Notes under the pieces: generated by a model
Database searches by the model: none
Told to the model about the DNA's origin: nothing
What the model saw: the letters and a program-made list of their open reading frames with translations, nothing else
NCBI RefSeq assembly: GCF_040438885.1
Contig: NZ_CP159218.1
Location: 3,162,001 to 3,226,000 of the forward strand
DNA: 64,000 nt
Direction: 5' to 3'
Source of the DNA: Nakamurella sp. A5-74
Lineage (GTDB): Bacteria > Actinomycetota > Actinomycetes > Mycobacteriales > Nakamurellaceae
Translations under genes and position numbers: made by a program
In this document: piece by piece, positions 33,873-41,553 of the stretch
How the letters are laid out: each line of letters begins with the position of its first letter
How positions within the stretch are numbered: the stretch's first letter is position 1

Positions 33873-34937
33873 ATGCGCGGAACCGGTACCAGGCCCCTTC
33901 CGGTGGCTCACTCCCCCGCGCTCCGGGTCGGTGGCTCCCGCCCTGCACGAGCCGTCTTCGGGCCACTCGCAGCCGAGGGTCTCGTCGAGGTCGTCGACCT
34001 GCAGGTCCGACCCGAGGTGCTGGACGGCAGCGGTTGGTGGGCCGTGGTCGGGACGTTCGAAGGACGACTCACCGGCTACCGGTTCGAACGGGTCAGCACG
34101 ATGCACCACCCGACCACCGCTCCACCGGGCTGGCTCGGACCGGACCGGACGGCCTGGCGCTCGTCCCTCTCGGCGCAGCAGTACCGCACCGGCGTGCAGC
34201 TCATCCGGGAGGCGATCGCAGCCGGCGACGTCTATCAGGTCAACCTCTGCCGGATCCTGTCCGCCGACGACACCGGGGCGGACCCTGCCGGGCTGAGCGC
34301 GCGCCTGCTGCGGAGCAACCCGGCGCCGTGGTCGGGGATGCTCGACCTGGGCGCCGACTGGGTGGTGAGCGCGTCGCCGGAGTTGTTCCTGCGGCGCGAC
34401 GGTGATCGGCTGGTCTCGGCGCCGGTCAAGGGCACGGCGGCGCCGGGAGAACCGTTCGCCGACAAGGACTTCCCGGAGAACGTGATGATCTGCGACCTGG
34501 TGCGCAACGACCTTTCCCGGGTCGCGGTCGCCGGATCGGTACGGGTCACCTCCCTGCTCGCCCGGGAGGAGCATCCGGGCCTGGCCCACCTGGTGTCCAC
34601 CGTCGCTGCCCGCCTGCGCCCCGGGCTCGGCTGGGGCGATCTCCTGCGGGCGACGTTCCCGCCGGGATCAGTGTCGGGGGCACCCAAGATCAGTGCTCTC
34701 CAGGTGATCAGCAGGCTGGAACCCACCCCGCGCGGTCCCTACTGCGGGTGTTTCGGTTTCGTCGACGCCGACCGCGGTACGGCAGCCCTGGCGGTCGGTA
34801 TCCGCACCTTCATCCGGTCTGCCGGGACGATCGCCTTCGGCACGGGCGCCGGGATCACCTGGGCCTCCGATCCGCAGGCCGAATGGGCCGAGACTGAACT
34901 CAAGGCCGCGCGGCTCATCGGACTGGCCAGCGGCTGA
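33873..34937 (+). CDS. pabB: Aminodeoxychorismate synthase component I
   Basis: 354 residues from MRGTGTRPLP; the frame is open far upstream (32850) antisense to pgsA but without homology. Chorismate-binding fold: the catalytic Lys is in Pro-Val-Lys-Gly-Thr (about residue 189), the metal/chorismate segments are Glu-Asn-Val-Met-Ile-Cys-Asp-Leu-Val-Arg-Asn-Asp-Leu-Ser-Arg and Phe-Pro-Pro-Gly-Ser-Val-Ser-Gly-Ala-Pro-Lys. The Pro-x-Lys-Gly-Thr motif is the PabB type and differs from anthranilate synthase. It makes 4-amino-4-deoxychorismate for folate. pabA and pabC are not in the window. A 9-bp-stem hairpin follows. Confidence 0.9.
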   Translation: MRGTGTRPLPVAHSPALRVGGSRPARAVFGPLAAEGLVEVVDLQVRPEVLDGSGWWAVVGTFEGRLTGYRFERVSTMHHPTTAPPGWLGPDRTAWRSSLSAQQYRTGVQLIREAIAAGDVYQVNLCRILSADDTGADPAGLSARLLRSNPAPWSGMLDLGADWVVSASPELFLRRDGDRLVSAPVKGTAAPGEPFADKDFPENVMICDLVRNDLSRVAVAGSVRVTSLLAREEHPGLAHLVSTVAARLRPGLGWGDLLRATFPPGSVSGAPKISALQVISRLEPTPRGPYCGCFGFVDADRGTAALAVGIRTFIRSAGTIAFGTGAGITWASDPQAEWAETELKAARLIGLASG

Positions 34938-34946
34938 GCACTGCTC

Positions 34947-34968
34947 CCCGAGCCCTCGCGGGCTCGGG
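34947..34968 (+). terminator. Hairpin after pabB
   Basis: CCCGAGCCC (34947-34955), loop TCGC, GGGCTCGGG (34960-34968): a perfect 9-bp stem with a tetraloop, 10 bases after the pabB stop. There is no T-run. It is a probable terminator. Confidence 0.6.
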
Positions 34969-35064
34969 TGCGCGGTGTGAGGGCGGGACGTGGCCGGACC
35001 GGTCCCCCGGGATCCGGTCGGGTGGTGTCGGCGGGTACCCACCGCGTCCCCTACCCTTGCCGCC

Positions 35065-36456
35065 ATGAGCGACGAGGGACTGCGTCAGGCCCAGGAACTG
35101 ATGGCCGCCGACGGGCTGCCGCCCCAGGCCATCGCGGTGTTCTCCCGGTTCTACCGGGATCTGGAGTCCGGTGCGACCGGGATGGTGCACGAGGCCGACA
35201 TCGACCCGCTGCAGGACGTCACCGCGCTGGCGGACGTGCAGATCGGCGACGACGAGCAGCGCTCAGCGCTCGCACAGACCGCGATCATCAAGCTCAACGG
35301 CGGCATCGGGACGTCGATGGGGATGGAGCAGGCGAAGTCGTTGCTCCCGGTCCGGGGCGCGCTGAGCTTCCTGGACGTCATCGTCCGGCAGGTGCTGCAC
35401 CTGCGGCAGACGCACGACGTCGCCCTGCCACTGGTGTTCATGAACTCCTTCCGCACCCGCGACGACACCCTGCGGACGTTGGCCGGGTACCCGGAGCTCG
35501 CGATCGACGGTCTGCCGGCCGACTTCCTGCAGAACCGCGAGCCCAAGCTGCGGGCGGACGATCTCACGCCGGCGCAGTGGCCGGCGGATCCGTCGATGCA
35601 GTGGTGCCCGCCCGGGCACGGCGACCTGTACACAGCACTGAGCACCTCCGGCATCCTGGAAGCGTTGTTGGACAAGGGTTTCCGGTACGCATCCGTGTCG
35701 AACTCGGACAACCTCGGCGCAGCACCGGATCCGCGGATCGCCGGCTGGTTCGCCGCATCAGGGGCGCCGTACGCTGCCGAGGTCTGCACCCGTACCGCCG
35801 CCGACGTCAAGGGCGGATACCTGGTGGTGCGCAAGGCGGACGGCCGGCTGGTGCTCCGCGAGACCGCACAGACCCCGAAGGAGGAGGTCGCCCTCGCCGA
35901 CGACATAACCCGGCATCGCTACTTCCACACCAACAACCTCTGGTTCGACCTGCGGGTGCTCGCCGACACGCTGACCGAACGCGACGGCGTGCTGGGTCTG
36001 CCGCTGATCCGGAATGCGAAGACGGTCGACCCCAGCGATTCCTCGTCCACGCCGGTGATCCAGATCGAGTCGGCGATGGGCGCCGCGGTCGAGGTGTTCG
36101 ACGGCGCCGTCGCCCTGCAGGTCCCGCGCAGCCGGTTCCTGCCGGTGAAGACGACGAACGACCTGCTGCTCGTGCGTTCGGACGTCTACCGCCTCGACGA
36201 GCGTGGTCGGCTGGTGTCCGACCTGCCTGCCGGCGCCGACGATCCACTGGTCGACCTGGACAGCCGATTCTTCAAGCTGGTCAAGGGCTTCGAGCAGCGC
36301 TTCCCCGCCGGTCCGCCGTCGCTCCGGCACGCGCGCTCGCTGACCGTCCGCGGCGACTGGACCTTCGGCGCCGAGGTCACTGCCCGCGGCGATGCCGTGC
36401 TCGCCGAGCGCGACTCTCCCGGCACCGTGCCCGACGGGACAGTCCTGGGCGACTAG
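35065..36456 (+). CDS. UTP-glucose-1-phosphate uridylyltransferase, UDPGP (eukaryote-like) family
   Basis: 463 residues from MSDEGLRQAQ. It makes UDP-glucose from UTP and glucose 1-phosphate. The nucleotide loop Lys-Leu-Asn-Gly-Gly-Ile-Gly-Thr-Ser-Met-Gly is near residue 77, Met-Asn-Ser-Phe-Arg-Thr-Arg-Asp near 130, Gly-His-Gly-Asp-Leu-Tyr-Thr near 185, Ser-Asn-Ser-Asp-Asn-Leu-Gly-Ala near 212, and Leu-Pro-Val-Lys-Thr-Thr-Asn-Asp-Leu-Leu-Leu-Val near 360. The layout is that of the eukaryote-type UDPGP family, not the GalU family common in bacteria. An in-frame upstream start at 34990 lacks homology. It is probably a separate unit from pabB. Confidence 0.92.
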   Translation: MSDEGLRQAQELMAADGLPPQAIAVFSRFYRDLESGATGMVHEADIDPLQDVTALADVQIGDDEQRSALAQTAIIKLNGGIGTSMGMEQAKSLLPVRGALSFLDVIVRQVLHLRQTHDVALPLVFMNSFRTRDDTLRTLAGYPELAIDGLPADFLQNREPKLRADDLTPAQWPADPSMQWCPPGHGDLYTALSTSGILEALLDKGFRYASVSNSDNLGAAPDPRIAGWFAASGAPYAAEVCTRTAADVKGGYLVVRKADGRLVLRETAQTPKEEVALADDITRHRYFHTNNLWFDLRVLADTLTERDGVLGLPLIRNAKTVDPSDSSSTPVIQIESAMGAAVEVFDGAVALQVPRSRFLPVKTTNDLLLVRSDVYRLDERGRLVSDLPAGADDPLVDLDSRFFKLVKGFEQRFPAGPPSLRHARSLTVRGDWTFGAEVTARGDAVLAERDSPGTVPDGTVLGD

Positions 36457-36739
36457 CTCACGGCGCGGCACGGACGGGGGCCGGTGCGCGATGACCGGAC
36501 AGCACTCGCCGGACCGCCCAATGACGCAGAACGGCCGCCCGAGCAAACCCGCAGACGCTTCTGCAGAATCCTCAGCCGGCACCGCTTCCGGCACCCGCAC
36601 ACCTCGTCCACAGCACGCCTGACGAGGAAGTGGCCTTCGACGAGCGTTTCGGCAGGTGCTCCTGCGGAAATGGCGATCGGCGTCCATTTCCTGGTCACTG
36701 TTCCCACCAGCTCCCGACCCGCGGGACAACTCAGCAGGC
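36457..36739. other. 283-bp gene-free stretch with an inverted repeat
   Basis: It lies between two convergent genes. Short frames here have no start signals or plausible protein character. The only structure seen is GAAATGG (36666-36672) facing CCATTTC (36683-36689), a 7-bp stem with a 10-base loop, flanked by related CGGCAGGTGC sequence. It could serve as a weak transcription end. Confidence 0.4.
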
Positions 36740-37288
36740 TCATCCCGGCAACCCCGCGCCGCGGAGGTGCTCGAAGATCAAGTTGGTCTCGGTGAGCGCC
36801 ACCTCGGGACGCGCGGAGAGTGCGTCCACCACGAACTCCCGCAGCGCAGCGCTGTCGGCGGCGGTCACGTGCACCAGGAAGTCGTCGGCGCCGGCCAGGA
36901 AGTAGACGTTGCGCACCTCCGGCCGTCGCCGGATGTGGTCGGCGAAGGCCATCATGTGGCTGCGCGAGCCCGACTGCACCCGCACCGCGATCATCGCCTG
37001 CAGCGGGAGCCCCAGCGCCGCCGGATCGACATCGGCATGGATCCCGCGGATCGCCCCGCTCTCGCGGAGCGCGCGCACCCGTGCGAGGCAGGTCGAGGCT
37101 GCTATCCCGACACGTTCCGCGAGCGCATTGTTGGCGATCCGGCCGTCCGCGGCGAGCACCCGCAGGATGTCCCGGTCGACGTCATCCGAGCGCACATCCG
37201 GGCGATCGGCCAGGTGCGCTGCGCCCGCCCGAACATCCTTCGATCGACCCGCGCCGCCGCGGTGTGATTTCGAACTTTCCACTGACAC
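36740..37288 (-). CDS. Lrp/AsnC family regulator (AldR-like)
   Basis: 182 residues from a GTG; a second GTG two codons on is possible. The N-terminal helix-turn-helix reads Asp-Arg-Asp-Ile-Leu-Arg-Val-Leu-Ala-Ala-Asp-Gly-Arg, then Ala-Glu-Arg-Val-Gly-Ile-Ala-Ala-Ser-Thr-Cys-Leu-Ala-Arg-Val. The C-terminal RAM domain (Gln-Ala-Met-Ile-Ala-Val-Arg-Val and later Gly-Ala-Asp-Asp-Phe-Leu-Val-His-Val) binds amino acids. A 30-residue basic lead is unusual. It is divergent from alanine dehydrogenase, as is AldR from ald in mycobacteria, so alanine-responsive control of ald is inferred. Confidence 0.9.
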   Translation of the reverse strand: MSVESSKSHRGGAGRSKDVRAGAAHLADRPDVRSDDVDRDILRVLAADGRIANNALAERVGIAASTCLARVRALRESGAIRGIHADVDPAALGLPLQAMIAVRVQSGSRSHMMAFADHIRRRPEVRNVYFLAGADDFLVHVTAADSAALREFVVDALSARPEVALTETNLIFEHLRGAGLPG

Positions 37289-37293
37289 AGAGC

Positions 37294-37307
37294 GATTCTA
37301 GCGAATC
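37294..37307. promoter_or_regulatory. Inverted repeat in the aldR-ald intergenic region
   Basis: GATTC-TAGC-GAATC is a perfect 5+5 inverted repeat six bases upstream of the regulator start, in a locally AT-richer stretch. It is a candidate Lrp/AldR binding site; ald lies 146 bases to the right. Confidence 0.5.
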
Positions 37308-37452
37308 TTCGGCTGTTCAGCTGGCGGTCGATCGGCGTCATATTCATACTTTGATCATCGGCCGCTCGTGAACCGCTCCGACGATTCAGTCGATCTGCGG
37401 GCCCACTGCAGCCGAGCGACTGCCAGTCACCGTCGAGATCCGAGGAAGTCCC

Positions 37453-38592
37453 ATGCGCATCGGCGTCCCCAGCGAGATCAAGAACCACGAGTACCGGGTC
37501 GCGCTGACCCCCGCGGGTGCCCACCACCTCGTCGCCGCCGGCCATGCGGTCTCGGTGCAGGCCGGGGCCGGGATGGGTTCCCTCATCACCGACGAGGAAT
37601 ACGCAGCCGCGGGCGCGACGATCGTTGACGGTGGGGGCGATGCAGAGCGCGCAGCCGATCAGGTCTGGGCCGACGCCGAACTGGTGATCAAGGTCAAGGA
37701 GCCGATCGCCGCCGAGTACCACCGGCTGCGCGACGATCTGACCCTGTTCACCTACCTGCACCTGGCGGCCGACCGCCCGCTGACCGATGTGCTGTTGTCG
37801 TCCGGAACGACCTCCATCGCCTACGAGACCGTGCAGCTGCCCGATCGCTCGCTGCCGCTGCTCGCGCCGATGAGCGAGATCGCCGGTCGCCTGGCCCCCC
37901 AGGTCGGCGCCTACCACCTGATGCGCAACGAGGGCGGTCGCGGTGTGCTGCTCGGCGGTGTCCCCGGCGTCACCAACTCCAAGGTCGTCGTCCTCGGCGG
38001 CGGCGTCTCGGGGATGCACGCAGCGGAGATCGCACTCGGTATGCGTGCCGAGGTGAGCATCCTGGACCTCTCGATCCCGACGTTGCGACGCCTCGACGTC
38101 CAGTTCGGTGGAGCCGTGCGGACCCTCGCCTCGACCGCGTTCTCGATCGCCGAGGAACTGCGCACCGCCGACCTGGTGATCGGCGCCGTCCTGGTGCCCG
38201 GCGCCAAGGCTCCGAAGCTGGTGTCCAACGAGCTGGTCTCGCAGATGAAGCCGGGATCGGTGCTGGTGGACATCGCGGTCGACCAGGGCGGCTGCTTCGA
38301 GGACACCCGACCGACCACCCACGCGGAGCCGACCTTCACCGTGCACAACTCGGTCTTCTACTGCGTTGCGAACATGCCGGGAGCGGTGGCCCGGACGTCG
38401 ACGTTCGCGCTCACCAATGCCACCCTGCCGTACGTCACCGCCGTGGCGAGCCACGGCTGGCGGGCCGCGAGCACCGCGGACGCGGCGCTGGCCGCCGGGC
38501 TGCACTCGCACCGGGGCACCCTGACCAACCTCGCCGTCGGCGAGGCGCACGGCATCGCGGCCGTGAGTCCGGCGGAGGCACTGACCGCCTGA
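37453..38592 (+). CDS. ald: Alanine dehydrogenase
   Basis: 379 residues, typical length. It catalyses reversible NAD-dependent deamination of L-alanine to pyruvate and ammonium. The start Met-Arg-Ile-Gly-Val-Pro-Ser-Glu-Ile-Lys-Asn-His-Glu-Tyr-Arg-Val is characteristic, Lys in Val-Lys-Val-Lys-Glu-Pro (about residue 75) and His in Tyr-Leu-His-Leu-Ala-Ala-Asp (about 95) are the catalytic pair, and Val-Leu-Gly-Gly-Gly-Val-Ser-Gly-Met-His-Ala-Ala (about 180) is the NAD site. GAGGAAG precedes the ATG. It is probably controlled by the divergent Lrp-type regulator. A strong hairpin follows the stop. Confidence 0.97.
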   Translation: MRIGVPSEIKNHEYRVALTPAGAHHLVAAGHAVSVQAGAGMGSLITDEEYAAAGATIVDGGGDAERAADQVWADAELVIKVKEPIAAEYHRLRDDLTLFTYLHLAADRPLTDVLLSSGTTSIAYETVQLPDRSLPLLAPMSEIAGRLAPQVGAYHLMRNEGGRGVLLGGVPGVTNSKVVVLGGGVSGMHAAEIALGMRAEVSILDLSIPTLRRLDVQFGGAVRTLASTAFSIAEELRTADLVIGAVLVPGAKAPKLVSNELVSQMKPGSVLVDIAVDQGGCFEDTRPTTHAEPTFTVHNSVFYCVANMPGAVARTSTFALTNATLPYVTAVASHGWRAASTADAALAAGLHSHRGTLTNLAVGEAHGIAAVSPAEALTA

Positions 38593-38612
38593 CGCTCATC
38601 CGCCCTCCCCAG

Positions 38613-38644
38613 CGGCCCCGGACCTCCTGCGAGGTTCGGGGCCG
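38613..38644 (+). terminator. Terminator-like hairpin after ald
   Basis: CGGCCCCG (38613-38620) pairs with CGGGGCCG (38637-38644), extended inside by ACCT/AGGT past a single mismatch, around a six-base loop. It lies 20 bases after the ald stop and before the dinB promoter. There is no T-run. Confidence 0.65.
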
Positions 38645-38687
38645 TTGCGCACCACGCCGACCTCTTCCCCGCTGTCGGCGCCGGATG

Positions 38688-38701
38688 CGAACATGTGTTC
38701 G
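38688..38701 (+). promoter_or_regulatory. Perfect LexA SOS box at the dinB start
   Basis: CGAACATGTGTTCG is a complete 14-base palindrome equal to the actinobacterial consensus CGAAC-N4-GTTCG. It covers the first possible dinB GTG (38695) and touches the second (38701). Confidence 0.9.
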
Positions 38702-39909
38702 TGTCGCGATCTCCCACCGAAGGTTTCGAGGAGCCCCCCGGGATCCTGCATGCCGACCTCGACTCGTTCTTCTCCTCCGTCGAACAGCGCGACGATGTGA
38801 AGCTGCGCGGCCGGCCCGTTGCGGTCGGCGGCGGCATCATCGTCGCTGCCAGCTACGAGGCCAAGGCATTCGGCATCCGCACCCCGATGGGGGGCGCCCA
38901 GGCGCGGGCGATGTGCCCCGGTCTGATCGTCGTCCCCGGCCGGTTCGCCGCGTACTCCGAGGCGAGCCGCAAGGTGTTCGAGATCTTCCGCGACACCACC
39001 CCGCTGGTCGAGGGCATCTCCATCGACGAAGCCTTCCTGGACGTCCGCGGACTGCGTCGCAGCGTGGGCTCGGCCCCGTGGATCGCCGAGCGGCTGCGCC
39101 GTCGGGTGGCGGACGAAGTCGGTCTGCCGATCACGGTCGGGATCGCACGGACCAAGTTCCTGGCCAAGGTCGCCTCGGCCGCAGCGAAACCCGACGGCCT
39201 GCTCGTGGTTCCCGTCGAGGGCGAACGCGCCTTCCTGCACCCGCTCCCGGTGGAACGCCTCTGGGGTGTCGGGAAGGTGACGTCCACCAAACTGCATGCC
39301 GTCGGCATCGACACCGTCGCCCAACTCGCGGTCACCGACCTTCCGACCCTGACGTCACTGCTCGGTCCCCACGGCGGGCGCCATCTGCTGGACCTGGCGA
39401 ATCTGCGCGACCCGCGCCGGGTGACGGTCGGCAGGCGCCGGCGCTCCATCGGCGCCCAGCGGGCCCTGGGTCGCGGCGTGCACACCGTCGCCGAGATCGA
39501 CGCGACCTTGATCGCCCTGGTGGAACGCGTCACCGGCCGGATGCGCAAGGCGGAGCGGGCGGGGCGAACAGTGGTGCTGCGCCTGCGGTTCGCCGACTTC
39601 GATCGGGCCACCCGGTCCAGGACGCTGAGCAGCGCAACCGATTCCACCGACGAGATCCTGGCTGCAGTCCGCGGCCTGATCTCTGCGGCGCGCCCGCTGA
39701 TCGTCGATCGAGGCATCACGTTGGTGGGGATCGCCGTCACCAACATCGAGGACGACGACCAGCCGACCCTGCCCTTCGACGACATCCCCGGCCCGGCCAT
39801 CGACTCCGCCGTCGACGCGATCCGGAGCAAGTTCGGCACCGATGCCGTCCGGCGCGGAGTACTCGTCGGCCGCAACACCGGCTACTCGATGCCGACCCTG
39901 CCGGACTGA
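38695..39909 (+). CDS. dinB: DNA polymerase IV
   Basis: 404 residues from the GTG at 38695, or 402 from the GTG at 38701. Y-family translesion polymerase. The catalytic acids are in His-Ala-Asp-Leu-Asp-Ser-Phe-Phe-Ser-Ser-Val-Glu (about residue 20) and Ser-Ile-Asp-Glu-Ala-Phe-Leu-Asp-Val (about 112). The thumb HhH has Trp-Gly-Val-Gly-Lys-Val-Thr, and the little finger is complete. Gln-Pro-Thr-Leu-Pro-Phe (about 356-361) is a beta-clamp binding motif. The LexA box overlapping the start means repression at the promoter core and suggests a leaderless mRNA. Confidence 0.95.
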   Translation: MFVSRSPTEGFEEPPGILHADLDSFFSSVEQRDDVKLRGRPVAVGGGIIVAASYEAKAFGIRTPMGGAQARAMCPGLIVVPGRFAAYSEASRKVFEIFRDTTPLVEGISIDEAFLDVRGLRRSVGSAPWIAERLRRRVADEVGLPITVGIARTKFLAKVASAAAKPDGLLVVPVEGERAFLHPLPVERLWGVGKVTSTKLHAVGIDTVAQLAVTDLPTLTSLLGPHGGRHLLDLANLRDPRRVTVGRRRRSIGAQRALGRGVHTVAEIDATLIALVERVTGRMRKAERAGRTVVLRLRFADFDRATRSRTLSSATDSTDEILAAVRGLISAARPLIVDRGITLVGIAVTNIEDDDQPTLPFDDIPGPAIDSAVDAIRSKFGTDAVRRGVLVGRNTGYSMPTLPD

Positions 39910-40006
39910 TGGCCGAGGGGGACCGGCGACCGGTCGGGCGCACCCAGCGGCGTCGATCCTCTCCATTGCTGGTTCGTCCGACGCGGCACCGGCTACGGTG
40001 GCGCCC

Positions 40007-40990
40007 GTGGCCACTTCCGGCAGCTCCCCGGCGATCGAGCTCGAGTCCGACGGCTTGGCTGTGCGCATCAGCAACCCGGATCGGATCTATTTCCCGGATA
40101 TCGGCGCCACCAAGCGCGAGCTGGTCGAGTACTACCTCGCCGTCGGCCCCGGCATCGTCAACGCCCTGCGCGATCGCCCGTGCATGCTGCACCGCTTCCC
40201 GACCGGCCTGGCCGGAGACAAGGTGCACCAGAAGCGCATTCCGCACGGAGCACCGCCGTGGTTGGAAACCGTGCAGGTCTTCTTCCCCCGGTACAAGCGA
40301 ACTGCGGACGAGGTCTGCGTCACCAAGGTCGCCGATGTGCTGTGGTGCGCGCAGATGTCGACGGTCGAGTTCCACCCCTGGAACTCCCGGCGTGCGGACG
40401 TCGAGAAGCCGGACGAGTGGCGGATCGATCTCGATCCCGGCCCGGAGTCCAGCTACGCGCAGGTGCGGCGAGTGACGCACGTCGCCCGCGACGTGCTCGA
40501 CGAACTCGGGGCCGTCGGGTTCCCCAAGACCAGCGGCGGTTCCGGGATGCACATCTACGTCCGGATCCACCCCGAGTTCGGGCACCAGGAGGTCCGCCGT
40601 GCCGCACTGGCGTTCGCCCGCGAGGTGGAGCGACGAGCCCCGGACGACGTGACCACCACCTGGTGGCGCAAGGACCGGGATCCGGCGGCGCTGTTCGTCG
40701 ACTACAACCAGAACGCCCGCGACCACACGATCGCCGCCGCCTACTCGGTTCGCGGCGTTCCGGATGCCCGGGTGTCCACCCCCATCCGGTGGGACGAGAT
40801 CGACGATGCCGACCCGCGCGATTTCACCATTCGGACTGTGCCGCAACGCTTCGCGGAACTCGGTGACCTGCACGCCGGCATCGACGAGGCGGTCTTCGAC
40901 CTGAGCGCGCTGATCGAGTGGGCCGACCGGGACGAGAGGGACGGCGCCGAACCGCCGGTCGATCTGGATGCCGAGGCCCCCGCGCCCTGA
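40007..40990 (+). CDS. Stand-alone LigD-type polymerase/primase domain protein
   Basis: 327 residues from the GTG of VATSGSSPAI. Archaeo-eukaryotic primase fold of the LigD PolDom/Prim-PolC type: Leu-Ala-Val-Arg-Ile-Ser-Asn-Pro-Asp-Arg-Ile-Tyr-Phe-Pro near residue 17, metal site Ile-Asp-Leu-Asp-Pro-Gly (about 140), Ser-Gly-Gly-Ser-Gly-Met-His-Ile-Tyr (about 176), and third acid in Phe-Val-Asp-Tyr-Asn-Gln-Asn (about 230). Such enzymes fill gaps and add ribonucleotides in end joining or excision repair. No ku, ligase or nuclease domain gene lies nearby. It follows dinB by 97 bases on the same strand. Confidence 0.92.
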   Translation: MATSGSSPAIELESDGLAVRISNPDRIYFPDIGATKRELVEYYLAVGPGIVNALRDRPCMLHRFPTGLAGDKVHQKRIPHGAPPWLETVQVFFPRYKRTADEVCVTKVADVLWCAQMSTVEFHPWNSRRADVEKPDEWRIDLDPGPESSYAQVRRVTHVARDVLDELGAVGFPKTSGGSGMHIYVRIHPEFGHQEVRRAALAFAREVERRAPDDVTTTWWRKDRDPAALFVDYNQNARDHTIAAAYSVRGVPDARVSTPIRWDEIDDADPRDFTIRTVPQRFAELGDLHAGIDEAVFDLSALIEWADRDERDGAEPPVDLDAEAPAP

Positions 40991-41020
40991 GGTCTGACCC
41001 CGGTGTGATTCGCTGGTCCG

Positions 41021-41515
41021 ATGATCGATGGAACGGGCCGTGAACTGCTCGCCGACCTCGGCAGCGGCGTGCGCGTCGAACGTGCTGCAGCGCAGGACGT
41101 TCCGCGCATCGTCGAACTGCTGAGGGCCGACCAGCTGGGGGCCGGCCGAGAGCAGGACCCGGGCGACCCGCGCTACCTCGCGGCGTTCGACGACATCGCC
41201 GGCGACCCCCGTCAGCTGCTGACCGTGCTGGTGCAGCACGGCAGTGTGATCGGGACGATGCAGCTGACCACCGTTCCCGGTCTGTCCCGGCTGGGTTCGA
41301 CCAGGGTGATCATCGAGGCGGTCCGCGTCTCGGAGACCACCCGCGGTCAGGGCCTGGGCGGCCGGTACCTGCAGTGGGCCATCGACCGCGCACGTACGGA
41401 CGGCGCGGCCCTTGTGCAGCTCACCACCGACCGCAGTCGCGCGGACGCGCACCGCTTCTACGAGCGGCTCGGCTTCGAGGCCAGCCACGTCGGGATGAAG
41501 CTCCGGCTGCGCTGA
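41021..41515 (+). CDS. GNAT family N-acetyltransferase
   Basis: 164 residues. The GNAT fold is plain: Val-Arg-Val-Glu-Arg-Ala-Ala-Ala-Gln-Asp-Val opening strand, the acetyl-CoA pyrophosphate loop Arg-Gly-Gln-Gly-Leu-Gly-Gly-Arg (about residues 108-115), and the closing Ala-His-Arg-Phe-Tyr-Glu-Arg-Leu-Gly-Phe near 147. The acceptor is unknown. It lies 30 bases after the polymerase gene and may be co-transcribed, but no functional link is evident. It is convergent with the acyl-CoA dehydrogenase. Confidence 0.9.
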   Translation: MIDGTGRELLADLGSGVRVERAAAQDVPRIVELLRADQLGAGREQDPGDPRYLAAFDDIAGDPRQLLTVLVQHGSVIGTMQLTTVPGLSRLGSTRVIIEAVRVSETTRGQGLGGRYLQWAIDRARTDGAALVQLTTDRSRADAHRFYERLGFEASHVGMKLRLR

Positions 41516-41553
41516 CGAGTCCGCTCAGCAGGGCCCCGCTCGACGGGACAGGC

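Noticed and set aside
36491-36622. 43-residue plus-strand frame after the UDP-glucose pyrophosphorylase
   Set aside because: Low-complexity Ser/Ala/Pro, no ribosome site, no recognisable feature.
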